64,000 nucleotides of DNA from Ferruginibacter sp. (lineage in GTDB: Bacteria > Bacteroidota > Bacteroidia > Chitinophagales > Chitinophagaceae), in NCBI GenBank assembly GCA_013141115.1, contig JABFRP010000002.1:2654647-2718646 (forward strand). Reading direction: 5' to 3'. The notes under the pieces were generated by a model. It did no database searches. It had not been told where the DNA came from and saw only the letters and a list, made by a program, of their open reading frames with translations. The position numbers were made by a program, and so were the translations under genes. Numbering within the stretch: the stretch's first letter is position 1; each line of letters opens with the position of its first letter. Positions 26,317-35,040 of this stretch are shown in pieces.

Positions 26317-27735
26317 ATGTCAGCAGAAACAACTTACAGTTTTTTTCACAGTGTGGAACAAAGCTTTGATAAGGCCGCAAAATTTACCACCTGGGATGCA
26401 GGGCTATTGGAACAGATCAAACAATGTAATTCGGTATTACGTATGCATTTTCCTGTAAAGGTTAATGATAAGATTGAAGTAATAAAAGCGTACCGTGTAC
26501 AACACTCACATCATAAAGCACCGTGCAAAGGTGGTATCCGTTACAGTCCCGAAGTTAATTTGGATGAAGTAATGGCATTGGCTGCATTGATGACTTTTAA
26601 ATGTGCTATTGTAAACGTACCGTTTGGCGGTGCAAAAGGTGGTATTACCATCGATCCTAAAAAATACAGTGCTTACGACCTGGAAAAAATTACCCGCCGT
26701 TACACTGCAGAATTGGTAAAGAAAAATTTTATTGGCCCCGGCATTGATGTACCTGCCCCGGATTATGGAACAGGTGAAAGAGAAATGTCGTGGATAGTAG
26801 ATACTTATACCTCTTTAAAGCCAGGTGAAATTGATGCAGCCGGTTGTGTTACCGGTAAACCAATTACACAAGGTGGGGTACGTGGCCGTAAAGAAGCAAC
26901 TGGCCTTGGTGTATTTTTTGGTATTCGTGAGGTATGTAACATGCCTGATATAATGCAAAAGCAAGGATTAACTATTGGTGTAGAAGGTAAAACAGTAGTG
27001 GTACAAGGTTTGGGTAATGTGGGATATCATACGGCTAAATTTTTTAGAGAAGGTGGCGCTAAAGTAATTGCATTGGCCGAATATGAAGGTGCTATAATGA
27101 ATGCGGATGGATTGAATGAAGAAGATGTTTTTCAACACAGAAAAAAAACTGGTTCAATATTAAATTTCCCCGGTGCAACTAATCTTGCAAAAAATACTGA
27201 TGCATTAGAATTGGAATGTGATATCTTAATTCCTGCAGCATTAGAAAATGTTATTAACGGAGAAAATGCATCAAGAGTAAAAGCAAAAATTGTAGGCGAA
27301 GCTGCTAATGGCCCATGTACGCCGGAAGCGGACGAAGAATTTACAAAGCGTGGTATTTTATGTGTGCCCGATATGTATTTAAATGCAGGTGGTGTTACCG
27401 TTAGTTATTTTGAATGGTTGAAAAATTTAAGTCACGTTCGTTATGGCCGTTTGGAAAAACGCTTTGCCGAAAACTTAAATGGCCGCATACTGGGGCAAAT
27501 TGAAGAGCTAAGTGGTAAAACAGTAAGCAAAGAAGAAAGAGATTTAATTATGCATGGCCCGGAAGAACAGGATTTGGTACATAGCGGATTGGAAGAAACC
27601 ATGATTAATGCTACAAGAGAGATCATGGATATCTGGAAGAGCAATCCTGCCATACCTGATATGCGTACAGCCTCTTATGTAAGTGCAATTAACAAAGTAG
27701 CTATCAGCTATAATGAATTAGGTATTTTTCCATAA
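26317..27735 (+). CDS. Glutamate dehydrogenase (Glu/Leu/Phe/Val family)
   Basis: The 472 residues include KGGIRYSPEVNLDEV, KCAIVNVPFGGAKGGI containing the catalytic lysine, and an NAD(P)-binding domain with VVQGLGNVGYHTAKFF. GEAANGPCTPEAD and PDMYLNAGGVTVSYFEW agree with the family. It interconverts glutamate and 2-oxoglutarate plus ammonia. It is somewhat longer than the usual 410-450 residues, mostly by a C-terminal extension (KTVSKEERDLIMHGPEEQDLVHSGLEETM) known in Bacteroidota homologues. It is monocistronic between two terminators. Confidence 0.9.
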   Translation: MSAETTYSFFHSVEQSFDKAAKFTTWDAGLLEQIKQCNSVLRMHFPVKVNDKIEVIKAYRVQHSHHKAPCKGGIRYSPEVNLDEVMALAALMTFKCAIVNVPFGGAKGGITIDPKKYSAYDLEKITRRYTAELVKKNFIGPGIDVPAPDYGTGEREMSWIVDTYTSLKPGEIDAAGCVTGKPITQGGVRGRKEATGLGVFFGIREVCNMPDIMQKQGLTIGVEGKTVVVQGLGNVGYHTAKFFREGGAKVIALAEYEGAIMNADGLNEEDVFQHRKKTGSILNFPGATNLAKNTDALELECDILIPAALENVINGENASRVKAKIVGEAANGPCTPEADEEFTKRGILCVPDMYLNAGGVTVSYFEWLKNLSHVRYGRLEKRFAENLNGRILGQIEELSGKTVSKEERDLIMHGPEEQDLVHSGLEETMINATREIMDIWKSNPAIPDMRTASYVSAINKVAISYNELGIFP

Positions 27736-27760
27736 TGGAAATACAAATAAATTTTTATAG

Positions 27761-27792
27761 AAAAGTCCTGGTTATTTACCGGGACTTTTTTT
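27761..27792 (+). terminator. Terminator after glutamate dehydrogenase
   Basis: AAAAGTCCTGG pairs with CCGGGACTTTT (one T-G pair) across a 7-nt loop and is followed by T residues. Confidence 0.8.
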
Positions 27793-27877
27793 ATAAAATG
27801 CCACCGCTGCCTGATCTGCTAACCGCCGCATTATTAGTAAACAGAAAAATAAAATAATTATTTTTAAAAGGTTATAA

Positions 27878-27885
27878 TACATTTG
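27878..27885 (+). promoter_or_regulatory. -7 box for the DUF1080 gene
   Basis: TACATTTG fits TAnnTTTG, 46 nt upstream of the ATG at 27931. Confidence 0.5.
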
Positions 27886-27930
27886 TTAAGTTGTTATAAA
27901 CCAACATTGATTATTGCTAAATAAAAAAAT

Positions 27931-28701
27931 ATGAAAAGTAAAGTAGTACTGCTTTTATCTATTGCAATTTTTACTGCAGCCATTTCTTTTGGCCAGGAGG
28001 TAGATCCTAAATTAACTGAAGTATATCAACCCGTACCTGTAAAAGTGCAACCTGGTAAAACCAATAGTGATGCACCTACAGATGCTATTGTTTTATTTGG
28101 TGGAAAAAATTTAGATCAATGGATTTCAGTAAACGATACTACTAAACCTGCTATGTGGACGGTAAAGAAGAATGCCTTTACTGTAAAAAAAGGAACCGGT
28201 AATATTCAAACCAAACAAAAGTTTACCGATTATCAATTGCATATTGAGTGGAAGATACCTGCTTACATTACCGGCAGCGGACAATCCCGGGGTAACAGTG
28301 GTGTTTTTTTAGCCGCCACCGGCCCAGGCGACGAAGGTTATGAAATACAAATATTGGATTGCTACGATAACACTACTTACGTAAACGGACAAACCGCCAG
28401 CATTTACAAACAAACCATTCCTTTAGCCAATGCCTGTAAAAAACCGGGTGAATGGCAAGCGTATGATATCGTTTGGACGGCACCACGTTTTAATGAAGAT
28501 GGTACCATAAAAACTCCGGCACGTATTACTGCCTTGCACAATGGCGTGTTGGTACAAAACAATACCGAAGTAAAAGGCATAACGGTTTATCGTGGAAAAC
28601 CTTATTACAAAAAGCATGGTGCCGCAGCAATAAAACTACAGGACCATGGCGACCCCAGTGAACCGATAAGCTACCGGAATATTTGGGTGAGGGAGTTGTA
28701 G
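27931..28701 (+). CDS. Secreted DUF1080 protein (3-keto-disaccharide hydrolase family)
   Basis: The 256 residues begin with a signal peptide (AAISFGQ). The PF06439 concanavalin-like fold spans about residues 45-255: IVLFGGKNLDQWIS, DYQLHIEWKIP, RGNSGVFLA, GYEIQILDCYDN, IKLQDHGDPSEPISYRNIWVREL. Members of this family hydrolyse 3-keto-glycosides formed by FAD-dependent glucoside 3-dehydrogenases. It converges on a second DUF1080 gene across a perfect bidirectional terminator, and belongs functionally with the GMC cluster. The exact substrate cannot be read from sequence. Confidence 0.85.
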   Translation: MKSKVVLLLSIAIFTAAISFGQEVDPKLTEVYQPVPVKVQPGKTNSDAPTDAIVLFGGKNLDQWISVNDTTKPAMWTVKKNAFTVKKGTGNIQTKQKFTDYQLHIEWKIPAYITGSGQSRGNSGVFLAATGPGDEGYEIQILDCYDNTTYVNGQTASIYKQTIPLANACKKPGEWQAYDIVWTAPRFNEDGTIKTPARITALHNGVLVQNNTEVKGITVYRGKPYYKKHGAAAIKLQDHGDPSEPISYRNIWVREL

Positions 28702-28709
28702 GAAAGCGT

Positions 28710-28756
28710 ATCATAAAAAATAAGCACCCTTTAAAAGAGTGCTTATTTTTTATGAT
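28710..28756. terminator. Bidirectional terminator between two DUF1080 genes
   Basis: The 18-bp perfect arms 28710-28727 and 28739-28756 enclose an 11-nt loop. An A6/T6 block in the stem gives a U-run in either direction, serving both convergent transcripts. Confidence 0.9.
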
Positions 28757-28776
28757 GTTGGGTTAGAATAATTCTT

Positions 28777-29508
28777 TTACAATTTCTTAATTTTTATATT
28801 TCTGTACCAAACCATATTCCCATGATCCTGTAAAGCGATCTTTCCTTTTTTGTAAGTACCAAAACCAGGCATCGATTTAAATTTACTTGCAGCAACCATG
28901 GCTTTCCAGTTGTCATCCCACATGGTAGTGCTTACTACATTAGTGCCATTTAAATAAAAATCAAGTTTGCCATCTTTAGATTTTATTTCCACTTCATTCC
29001 ATTCGCCAACAGGTTTTACGGTTTCTTTGTTGCAGGAAATTAAATCGTACAGATCACCGGCACGATGTTTTATAATTTTACCATCAGCGTGGCCCTCATT
29101 ATCCAGCACCTGCATTTCGGGGCCTGTTTCGTAAGTGTTGTGGTATTTAGTGGTGTCTTCGTTAACATAAAAAATAATGCCGCTGTTACCGTTGGGTGCA
29201 ATTTTCCATTCTAATATAAAATCAAAATTGTCGTACTCTTCGGTAGTGCAAAGGTCGCCGCCTTCGCTTCCTTTTTTTGTGGTATCTACATACAAGGTGC
29301 CGTCAGCCACTTTCCATCGTTCTGTAACAGTGGCTTTGCCGTAGCTATGCCAGCCAGCTGTGGTTTTGCCATCAAATAAAGTAACCCAGCCGCTGGTGTC
29401 TGCTGCCAGGTTAGCATCAGCAGACGATTCTCCAGTTTTGCTATCCGTATTGTTGCAGGCAATTAATACCAGCAGTGCAGCAACTGAAACAATGATTTTA
29501 TTTTTCAT
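28777..29508 (-). CDS. DUF1080 lipoprotein (3-keto-disaccharide hydrolase family)
   Basis: The 243 residues start with a lipoprotein signal (LLVLIACNNTDS). The PF06439 fold follows: GWVTLFDGKTTAGWHSYG, DFILEWKIAPNGNSGIIFYV, GPEMQVLDNEGHADG, HRAGDLYDLI and KIALQDHGNMVWYRNIKIKKL. It is the last gene of the leftward operon, 3 nt after the cytochrome c gene. It is only distantly similar to the secreted DUF1080 protein on the other strand, so the two may act on different keto-glycosides or anomers. Confidence 0.87.
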   Translation of the reverse strand: MKNKIIVSVAALLVLIACNNTDSKTGESSADANLAADTSGWVTLFDGKTTAGWHSYGKATVTERWKVADGTLYVDTTKKGSEGGDLCTTEEYDNFDFILEWKIAPNGNSGIIFYVNEDTTKYHNTYETGPEMQVLDNEGHADGKIIKHRAGDLYDLISCNKETVKPVGEWNEVEIKSKDGKLDFYLNGTNVVSTTMWDDNWKAMVAASKFKSMPGFGTYKKGKIALQDHGNMVWYRNIKIKKL

Positions 29509-29511
29509 GAT

Positions 29512-29886
29512 CTATTTTTCGTCTTTTAATAATAAAATATATTTTACCATAGCTACAGCATCTTCTTTAGATATGCCGGTGTGTGCCGCCATTGGTACTG
29601 TACCCCAATTACCTGAGCCTCCCTTTTGTACTTTTTCTGCCAGCGTATTAATATTAGCTTCGGTGTTTTCGTACTTTTTGCCAATTAAATTATACGCCGG
29701 GCCTACAGATACTTCATTGGTTTTATGGCAGCCAAGGCAATCAGACTTTACTATCAGGTTTAATCCTTTTTCAAAATCGGGGTTATCAGTTATAGAGGCT
29801 TTACCTCCTGTATTACTGTCGGAACTGCTGCCTCCACAAGCAAAACAAAAAACAGATAACGAAAGAATAAGAATGTTTTTTTTCAT
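29512..29886 (-). CDS. Lipoprotein c-type cytochrome
   Basis: The 124 residues start with a lipoprotein signal (VFCFACGGSS). A Ser/Asp linker precedes a single class I cytochrome c domain with heme motif CLGCH (about residue 55), VGPAYNLIGKKY, and a probable axial methionine in GTVPMAAH. It sits 3 nt from the DUF1080 gene and 21 nt after the TIM-barrel gene. As a periplasmic carrier it is a good candidate to take electrons from the GMC dehydrogenases of the divergent operon. Confidence 0.9.
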   Translation of the reverse strand: MKKNILILSLSVFCFACGGSSSDSNTGGKASITDNPDFEKGLNLIVKSDCLGCHKTNEVSVGPAYNLIGKKYENTEANINTLAEKVQKGGSGNWGTVPMAAHTGISKEDAVAMVKYILLLKDEK

Positions 29887-29907
29887 TTTTTTAAAGTTTA
29901 TTTTTTA

Positions 29908-30969
29908 TTACAATCCTAAAATTATTTTGTTTAAATCATTATTATTGCCGGTGTCTGCAAAATCATCAAAAGCTTTTTCAGTTACTCTTATAATATGGTC
30001 TTTTATAAATACAGCGCCTTCTTTTGCACCATCTTCCGGGTGTTTAATACAGCATTCCCATTCCATTACTGCCCAGCCTGTATAACCGTATTGCGTTAAT
30101 TTGCTAAAGTTAGTTTTAAAATCAATTTGCCCATCACCCAGCGAACGAAAACGACCAGCACGGTCGATCCAGTTTTGAAAACCACCATACACACCTTGTT
30201 TGCCGGTGGCATTAAATTCGGCATCTTTTACATGAAACATTTTGATGCGTTCATGATAAAAATCGATGTATTGTTTGTAATCTAATTGTTGTAATATAAA
30301 ATGCGAAGGGTCGTACAACAAACAAGCTCTTTTATGATTGTTTACTTTCTCTAAAAACATTTCGTAAGAAACGCCATCATGCAAGTCTTCGCCGGGATGA
30401 ATTTCATAACAAACATCTACACCGCATTCGTCAAATTTATTTAGTATAGGCAACCAGCGATTAGCCAATTCAGTAAAACCGGTTTCTACCAAACCTGCAG
30501 AACGTTGCGGCCATGGGTAAACGGTATGCCACAATAATGCACCGCTAAAAGTAGCATGCGCATTCAAGCCTAAATTTTGAGATGCTTTTGCAGCGTACAA
30601 TAATTGTTGTACCGCCCATGCTTGTCTTGCTTTAGGATTATTCTTTACAGCATCAGGCGCAAAGCCATCAAACAAGGCATCGTAAGCCGGGTTTACAGCA
30701 ACCAGTTGTCCCTGTAAGTGGGTGCTGAGTTCTGTAATTTCTAATCCGCATTCGTTTACAATTCCTTTAATCTCATCTGCGTAGGTTTTACTTTCTGCCG
30801 CTTTTTGCAGGTCGATACAACGACTATCCCAGGTAGGAATTTGCACACCCACAAAGCCCAGGCTTTTGGCCCAGGTACAAATACTTTTTAAATCATTGAA
30901 TGGTGGTTTGTCATCCATGAACTGTGCTAAGAAAATAGCGGGGCCTTTTATTGTTTGCATATTTTTCAC
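29908..30969 (-). CDS. Sugar phosphate isomerase/epimerase-like TIM barrel
   Basis: The 353 residues lack a signal peptide and are cytoplasmic. It is an AP-endonuclease-2 (xylose isomerase-like) TIM barrel. Metal-site-like segments are CYEIHPGEDLHDG, LLYDPSHF, MFHVKDAEF and AVMEWECC, and GGFQNWIDRAGRFRSLGDGQIDFKTNF is typical of this branch. It probably isomerises or epimerises a keto-sugar. It lies in the leftward operon with a GxxExxY fragment between it and the Gfo/Idh/MocA gene. Confidence 0.85.
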   Translation of the reverse strand: MKNMQTIKGPAIFLAQFMDDKPPFNDLKSICTWAKSLGFVGVQIPTWDSRCIDLQKAAESKTYADEIKGIVNECGLEITELSTHLQGQLVAVNPAYDALFDGFAPDAVKNNPKARQAWAVQQLLYAAKASQNLGLNAHATFSGALLWHTVYPWPQRSAGLVETGFTELANRWLPILNKFDECGVDVCYEIHPGEDLHDGVSYEMFLEKVNNHKRACLLYDPSHFILQQLDYKQYIDFYHERIKMFHVKDAEFNATGKQGVYGGFQNWIDRAGRFRSLGDGQIDFKTNFSKLTQYGYTGWAVMEWECCIKHPEDGAKEGAVFIKDHIIRVTEKAFDDFADTGNNNDLNKIILGL

Positions 30970-31412
30970 GCTGAGGCGCAGAGAGCGCTGAGTTTTAAAA
31001 ATTATTTACAATACGTTTTAATCCATCTTTTAAAAGTAATTCATTAAAATTTATTAATAATCCCACTTTTAACGAAGTTAACTTTAGATAGGTGAGTAAT
31101 TGTTTATGATGAACAGGAGCTAATGTTTTGATAGATTTTATTTCTATAATAACTTCATCTTCCACAATTAAATCCGCCCTAAAACCTAATTCCAGTTTTA
31201 CTTCTTCATAAAAAACGGGAATAGCAACTTGCCTTTTTGTATTAAGATTTCGTTTGGTTAAACGATAATATAATACCTCTTCATAAACTGATTCGAACAA
31301 CCCGGACCTAAATCTTTATGAATTTTAATACATTCTTCTATAACAATTGCTGTTATTTCATTTGTTTTCATAGTACAAAATTTCTTCTCTGTGCCCCCTG
31401 CGCCTCTGCGTG
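30967..31412. mobile_element. Putative inverted-repeat cassette carrying a GxxExxY gene
   Basis: The left arm 30967-30992 and the reverse complement of 31412-31387 match at 21 of 26 bases, sharing CACGC.GAGGCGCAG. The only content is the GxxExxY gene. It interrupts a sugar-catabolic operon. No transposase or target-site duplication was recognised, and mobility is inferred from structure. Confidence 0.45.
30995..31371 (-). pseudogene. GxxExxY protein, one-base frameshift at its signature
   Basis: ATG 31371 gives MKTNEITAIVIEECIKIHKDLGPG, then loses frame. The other frame carries LFESVYEEVLYYRLTKRNL, GFRADLIVEDEVIIEIKSIKTLAPVHHKQLLTYLKL and GLLINFNELLLKDGLKRIVN. One missing T near 31299-31300 separates them, and restoring it gives GPGLFESVYE, the family signature. 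The EIK element recalls PD-(D/E)XK nucleases, to which this family has been linked; its role is not established. The gene is bracketed by inverted repeats. Confidence 0.8.
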
Positions 31413-31422
31413 CCATCTTCTC

Positions 31423-32580
31423 TCACACTACAAATTCCATCCACTTCTCCTCACTCTCCGATGATGCCACCACATTTTCCACAAATGCCATTCCTCTTAT
31501 CCCTTCATCCACACCCGGAAAATCCAGCCATTCTGCTGCAGGAGTTTCGCCATTTATTTTTGCCCGTACTGTTAACGCAAAGTTGCGGTATAAATTAGCA
31601 AAGGCTTCTAAATATCCTTCGGGATGGCCAGCAGGAATTCGGGTGTTGTGTGCCGCATAAGAACTATTATACCCGCCACCGGTTCTGTAAATTTCTGTTG
31701 GTTTGTCCAGCCATTTTACTTTTAAAGTATTAGCATCTTCCTGTTGCCATTCAATACCGCCTTTTTCGCAATACACTCTTATCTTAACATTATTTTCTTC
31801 GCCTGCTGCAATTTGTGTAGCCATTAAAACGCCGGTGGCGCCATTGTTGAATTTTAAAAATGCCGCACCATCATCATCCAGCATTCTGCCTTCTACCACA
31901 ATATTTAAGTTGGAACAAATTTGTGTTACCTGTAAACCGGTAACGTATTCAGCCATATTAAAAGCATGTGTTCCAATATCACCCATACATCCGGCCTTAC
32001 CACTTTTTTTAGGGTCGGTGCGCCAGCTGGCTTGTGCCTGTCCGGTACCTTCTAAAAAAGTACTTAACCATCCCTGCGGATATTCAACGTAAACCTTTCT
32101 CACTTTACCTAAGCTGCCTGCTTTTATTAATTGTTTGGCCTGCTTAACCATTGGGTAACCGGTGTAAGTGTGGCATAATAATAAAGTTAAACCGGTGGCG
32201 ATTAACTTCTCTTTTATTTGTTTGGCCTGCTCTAAGGTAAAAGTGATGGGCTTTTCAATTACCACATTGAAGCCTTTATCTAACGCCATCATTGCAGGGT
32301 CAAAGTGCACAAAGTTGGGTGTAACGATGGTTACAAAATCAATCCGCTTTTCTGCGGGCATAGCAGCTTCTTTTTCCAGCATTATTTTATAATCGGTATA
32401 AATTCTGCTTTCATCTAAAAACAATGATTTCCCCGATTCAACAGCCACTTCGGGGTTAACACTTAAGGCGCCGGCAACCAGTTCTACTTGTCCGTCCATG
32501 TTCATGGCCAGGCGGTGTACGGCACCAATAAAAGCATCTTTACCACCACCAATCATTGCCATTCTTAATTTTCTTTGCAT
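31423..32580 (-). CDS. Gfo/Idh/MocA family oxidoreductase
   Basis: The 385 residues have an N-terminal Rossmann domain (RMAMIGGGKDAFIGAVHRLA), VTIVTPNFVHFDPAMMALDKG and the EKP motif (VVIEKPITF). The C-terminal domain has GKAGCMGDIGTHAFNMAEYVTG, the Asp-His of the active site. It is an NAD(P)-dependent sugar dehydrogenase or reductase acting in the cytoplasm. As first gene of the leftward operon it may reduce a 3-keto-sugar taken up by the cell, linking periplasmic oxidation to central metabolism. That role is inferred from context. Confidence 0.87.
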   Translation of the reverse strand: MQRKLRMAMIGGGKDAFIGAVHRLAMNMDGQVELVAGALSVNPEVAVESGKSLFLDESRIYTDYKIMLEKEAAMPAEKRIDFVTIVTPNFVHFDPAMMALDKGFNVVIEKPITFTLEQAKQIKEKLIATGLTLLLCHTYTGYPMVKQAKQLIKAGSLGKVRKVYVEYPQGWLSTFLEGTGQAQASWRTDPKKSGKAGCMGDIGTHAFNMAEYVTGLQVTQICSNLNIVVEGRMLDDDGAAFLKFNNGATGVLMATQIAAGEENNVKIRVYCEKGGIEWQQEDANTLKVKWLDKPTEIYRTGGGYNSSYAAHNTRIPAGHPEGYLEAFANLYRNFALTVRAKINGETPAAEWLDFPGVDEGIRGMAFVENVVASSESEEKWMEFVV

Positions 32581-32620
32581 AATATTATTTTATGTTAATG
32601 TGATATTATTTTAATTAAAA

Positions 32621-32743
32621 CCGGTAACGCTTTCAAAGGATGAAAATTAAAAATAGAAAATAATATTAAAGTTAGAGAAAGGTATTTTAAATAAATTAAC
32701 CGCAAACGGTTGCAGCAAAAGTTTTTTAAAGCCAATTGGCTTT
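32621..32743. promoter_or_regulatory. Divergent control region with LacI-type operator candidates and a perfect palindrome
   Basis: The 222-bp gap between the two sugar operons contains three signals. CCGGTAACGCTTTCAAA (32621-32637) resembles a cre/LacI half-palindrome in reverse. GCAAACGGTTGC (32702-32713) is a near-perfect LacI-family box. AAAGCCAATTGGCTTT (32728-32743) is a 16-bp perfect palindrome. They suggest joint control of both operons by a LacI-type regulator encoded elsewhere. No regulator gene lies in the cluster. Confidence 0.45.
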
Positions 32744-32802
32744 TTGATGATTATTAAAATTATATTTACGAAGTAAAACCTTTTTTACTACAATAAAACG
32801 AT

Positions 32803-34092
32803 ATGCAAACTATAGACAGAAACAAACTTTTTGTGGCCAGTTGTTTGGCCTTACTCGTAACTTCTCTTTCATTTGGCATTCGTGCAGGATTATTGGGTAC
32901 CTGGGGTACTCAGTTTAATTTAGACAAATCTGAAATGTCTACCATTACAGCAACTGCGTTTTGGGGCTTTCCGCTTGCTGTAATTATAGGTGGTATGGTA
33001 GTGGATATTATTGGCATGAAAAAGTTATTAGTAATGGCATTTGTATTTCACCTCGCCGGTATTCTGTTAACTATTTTTGCCGGAAATTTTGGAAGTCCTT
33101 ATTGGGCATTATTTATTTCTACATTATTAATTGGTATTGCAAATGGTACAGTAGAGGCGGCATGTAATCCATTGGTAACGGCATTGTACAGCGATAATAA
33201 AACCACCAAACTCAATCACTTTCATTTGTGGTTTCCGGGGGGGATTGTAATTGGCTCGTTGGTAGTATATTTTTTAGGACAAAAAATTGCAGGTACCGAA
33301 ACTATCAGCAACTGGAAAATGCTGGTGGGGCTAATGCTTATTCCTACAGTATTATATGGATATCTTTTTGCTAAGGAAAAATTTCCGGTTACAGAGCGTG
33401 TGGCCAGTGGTGTTTCCACTGCCAGCATGTATGGCGCATTAGCTAATCCGCTTTTTATCTTTATGATCGTTTGTATGTTTGGCACAGCCATTACAGAATT
33501 ATTTACCGGCCAGTGGATTGGTGTACTATTAAATAATGTAACTACAAATGCATTACTCATTCTTGCAGTATCTACAGGTGTGATGGTTATTGGGCGTGCT
33601 TTTGCAGGGCCCGTTGTTCACCGGCTTGCACCACAGGGCGTATTACTAATGTCGGCAATACTGGCTACTTTAGGTTTATATATATTAGGACATAGCAGCG
33701 GTAATATGGTTTTTGTTGGAGCATTGGTTTTTGGAATGGGAGTTTGTTATTTCTGGCCAACAATGCTTGGATTTGTATCAGAAAATTTACCTAAAACGGG
33801 TGCGGTTGGTTTAAATTTAATGGGTGGTGCAGGCATGTTTGCTGTGTCGCTATACACAATGGTAATGGGAGGTGTTTATGATAATAAAATAGCAGCACAT
33901 TTGCCGGCAGGTGCCGATTTGAAAGTGTACAACAGTCCAGAAGCTACAGAACAAATGAAAGCAGCTTTAGCCGAGGCTAATAAAACTGCCGGACCAGAAA
34001 TTATAAATACTACTTTAATTCTTCCGGTAATACTGGTAGCTGCATTTGCAGGATTGTTTTTTTATATGAAGAATAAAAATAAAGCAGCTTAA
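32803..34092 (+). CDS. MFS sugar transporter
   Basis: The 429 residues carry about twelve membrane helices. N-terminal SFGIRAGLLGTWG, GGMVVDIIGMKKLLV (the loop 2-3 motif) and GIANGTVEAACNPLVTALY are typical of the FHS/FucP-like sugar branch. It is the first gene of the rightward operon, 19 nt before a TIM-barrel gene, and probably imports the sugar or keto-sugar produced in the periplasm by the GMC/DUF1080 enzymes. Confidence 0.85.
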   Translation: MQTIDRNKLFVASCLALLVTSLSFGIRAGLLGTWGTQFNLDKSEMSTITATAFWGFPLAVIIGGMVVDIIGMKKLLVMAFVFHLAGILLTIFAGNFGSPYWALFISTLLIGIANGTVEAACNPLVTALYSDNKTTKLNHFHLWFPGGIVIGSLVVYFLGQKIAGTETISNWKMLVGLMLIPTVLYGYLFAKEKFPVTERVASGVSTASMYGALANPLFIFMIVCMFGTAITELFTGQWIGVLLNNVTTNALLILAVSTGVMVIGRAFAGPVVHRLAPQGVLLMSAILATLGLYILGHSSGNMVFVGALVFGMGVCYFWPTMLGFVSENLPKTGAVGLNLMGGAGMFAVSLYTMVMGGVYDNKIAAHLPAGADLKVYNSPEATEQMKAALAEANKTAGPEIINTTLILPVILVAAFAGLFFYMKNKNKAA

Positions 34093-34110
34093 TAAAAAAC
34101 TATTGCAGTA

Positions 34111-34998
34111 ATGGAAAACAATTCTTCAAGACGACAATTATTAAAACAGTTAGCAGTAGGTTCTGTTGCCATGGCGGCCAATCCGCTGGCATCATTAGCT
34201 GCTGCTGATAATAGCGACATGAAACTCAAAGGCAATATCAATCACTCCGTTTGCAGGTGGACGTACAGTTTTTTATCACTGGACGAACTGTGTGTGGTAG
34301 CAAAAAAGATCGGCCTTAAAGCCATCGATTTAATTGGCCCTAAAGAATGGAATGTGCTAAAAACACATGGCCTCGATTCATCCATGTGTAATGGCGCCGA
34401 AATTAGTTTAACAGAGGGATGGAATGATCCGCAATATCATTCCCGTTTAATAAAAAATTATACCGAGCATATCAATCTTGTGGCAGATGCAGGGTACAAA
34501 AATTTAATTTGCTTTAGCGGTAACAAAAAAGGAATGGATGATGAAACAGGATTGAAAAACTGTGTGGATGGATTAAAACAAATAATGAGTCTGGCCGAAA
34601 AAAGAGGTGTTGTAATTCAAATAGAAGTGTTTAACAGCAAAGTAAATCATCCGGATTACATGGCCGATAATACCAAATGGACGATTGAATTGTGTAAAAG
34701 ATTAGGCTCTCCCAATTTTAAAATATTGTACGATATCTACCACATGCAAATTAGCGAAGGAGATATTATCGCTACCATAAAAAAGAACCACGAATATTTT
34801 GGACATTACCATACCGCCGGTGTACCGGGCAGGCATGAAATTGATGATACACAGGAATTATTTTATCCTGCAATAATAAAAGCGGTTGCAGATACCGGCT
34901 TTAAAGGATATTTGGCCCAGGAATTTATTCCTACAGCAAAAGAAAAGGAAGATAAAATTAAAGCCTTGAAAAAAGCAGTGAAACTCTGTGATGTATAA
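34111..34998 (+). CDS. Hydroxypyruvate isomerase-like TIM barrel with Tat-type signal
   Basis: The 295 residues begin with a twin-arginine signal (SRRQLLKQLAVGSVAM...LAAA). A xylose-isomerase-like TIM barrel follows with VIQIEVFNSKV, ILYDIYHMQISEGD (typical of hydroxypyruvate isomerases), HYHTAGVPGRHEID and YLAQEFIP, which supply metal ligands. A periplasmic location distinguishes it from the other TIM barrel of the cluster and suggests it handles the oxidised sugar before uptake. It lies between the transporter and the first GMC gene. Confidence 0.85.
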   Translation: MENNSSRRQLLKQLAVGSVAMAANPLASLAAADNSDMKLKGNINHSVCRWTYSFLSLDELCVVAKKIGLKAIDLIGPKEWNVLKTHGLDSSMCNGAEISLTEGWNDPQYHSRLIKNYTEHINLVADAGYKNLICFSGNKKGMDDETGLKNCVDGLKQIMSLAEKRGVVIQIEVFNSKVNHPDYMADNTKWTIELCKRLGSPNFKILYDIYHMQISEGDIIATIKKNHEYFGHYHTAGVPGRHEIDDTQELFYPAIIKAVADTGFKGYLAQEFIPTAKEKEDKIKALKKAVKLCDV

Positions 34999-35040
34999 AA
35001 TACCAGTTAACGATTAAACTAATCAACTAATAAACAAAAA

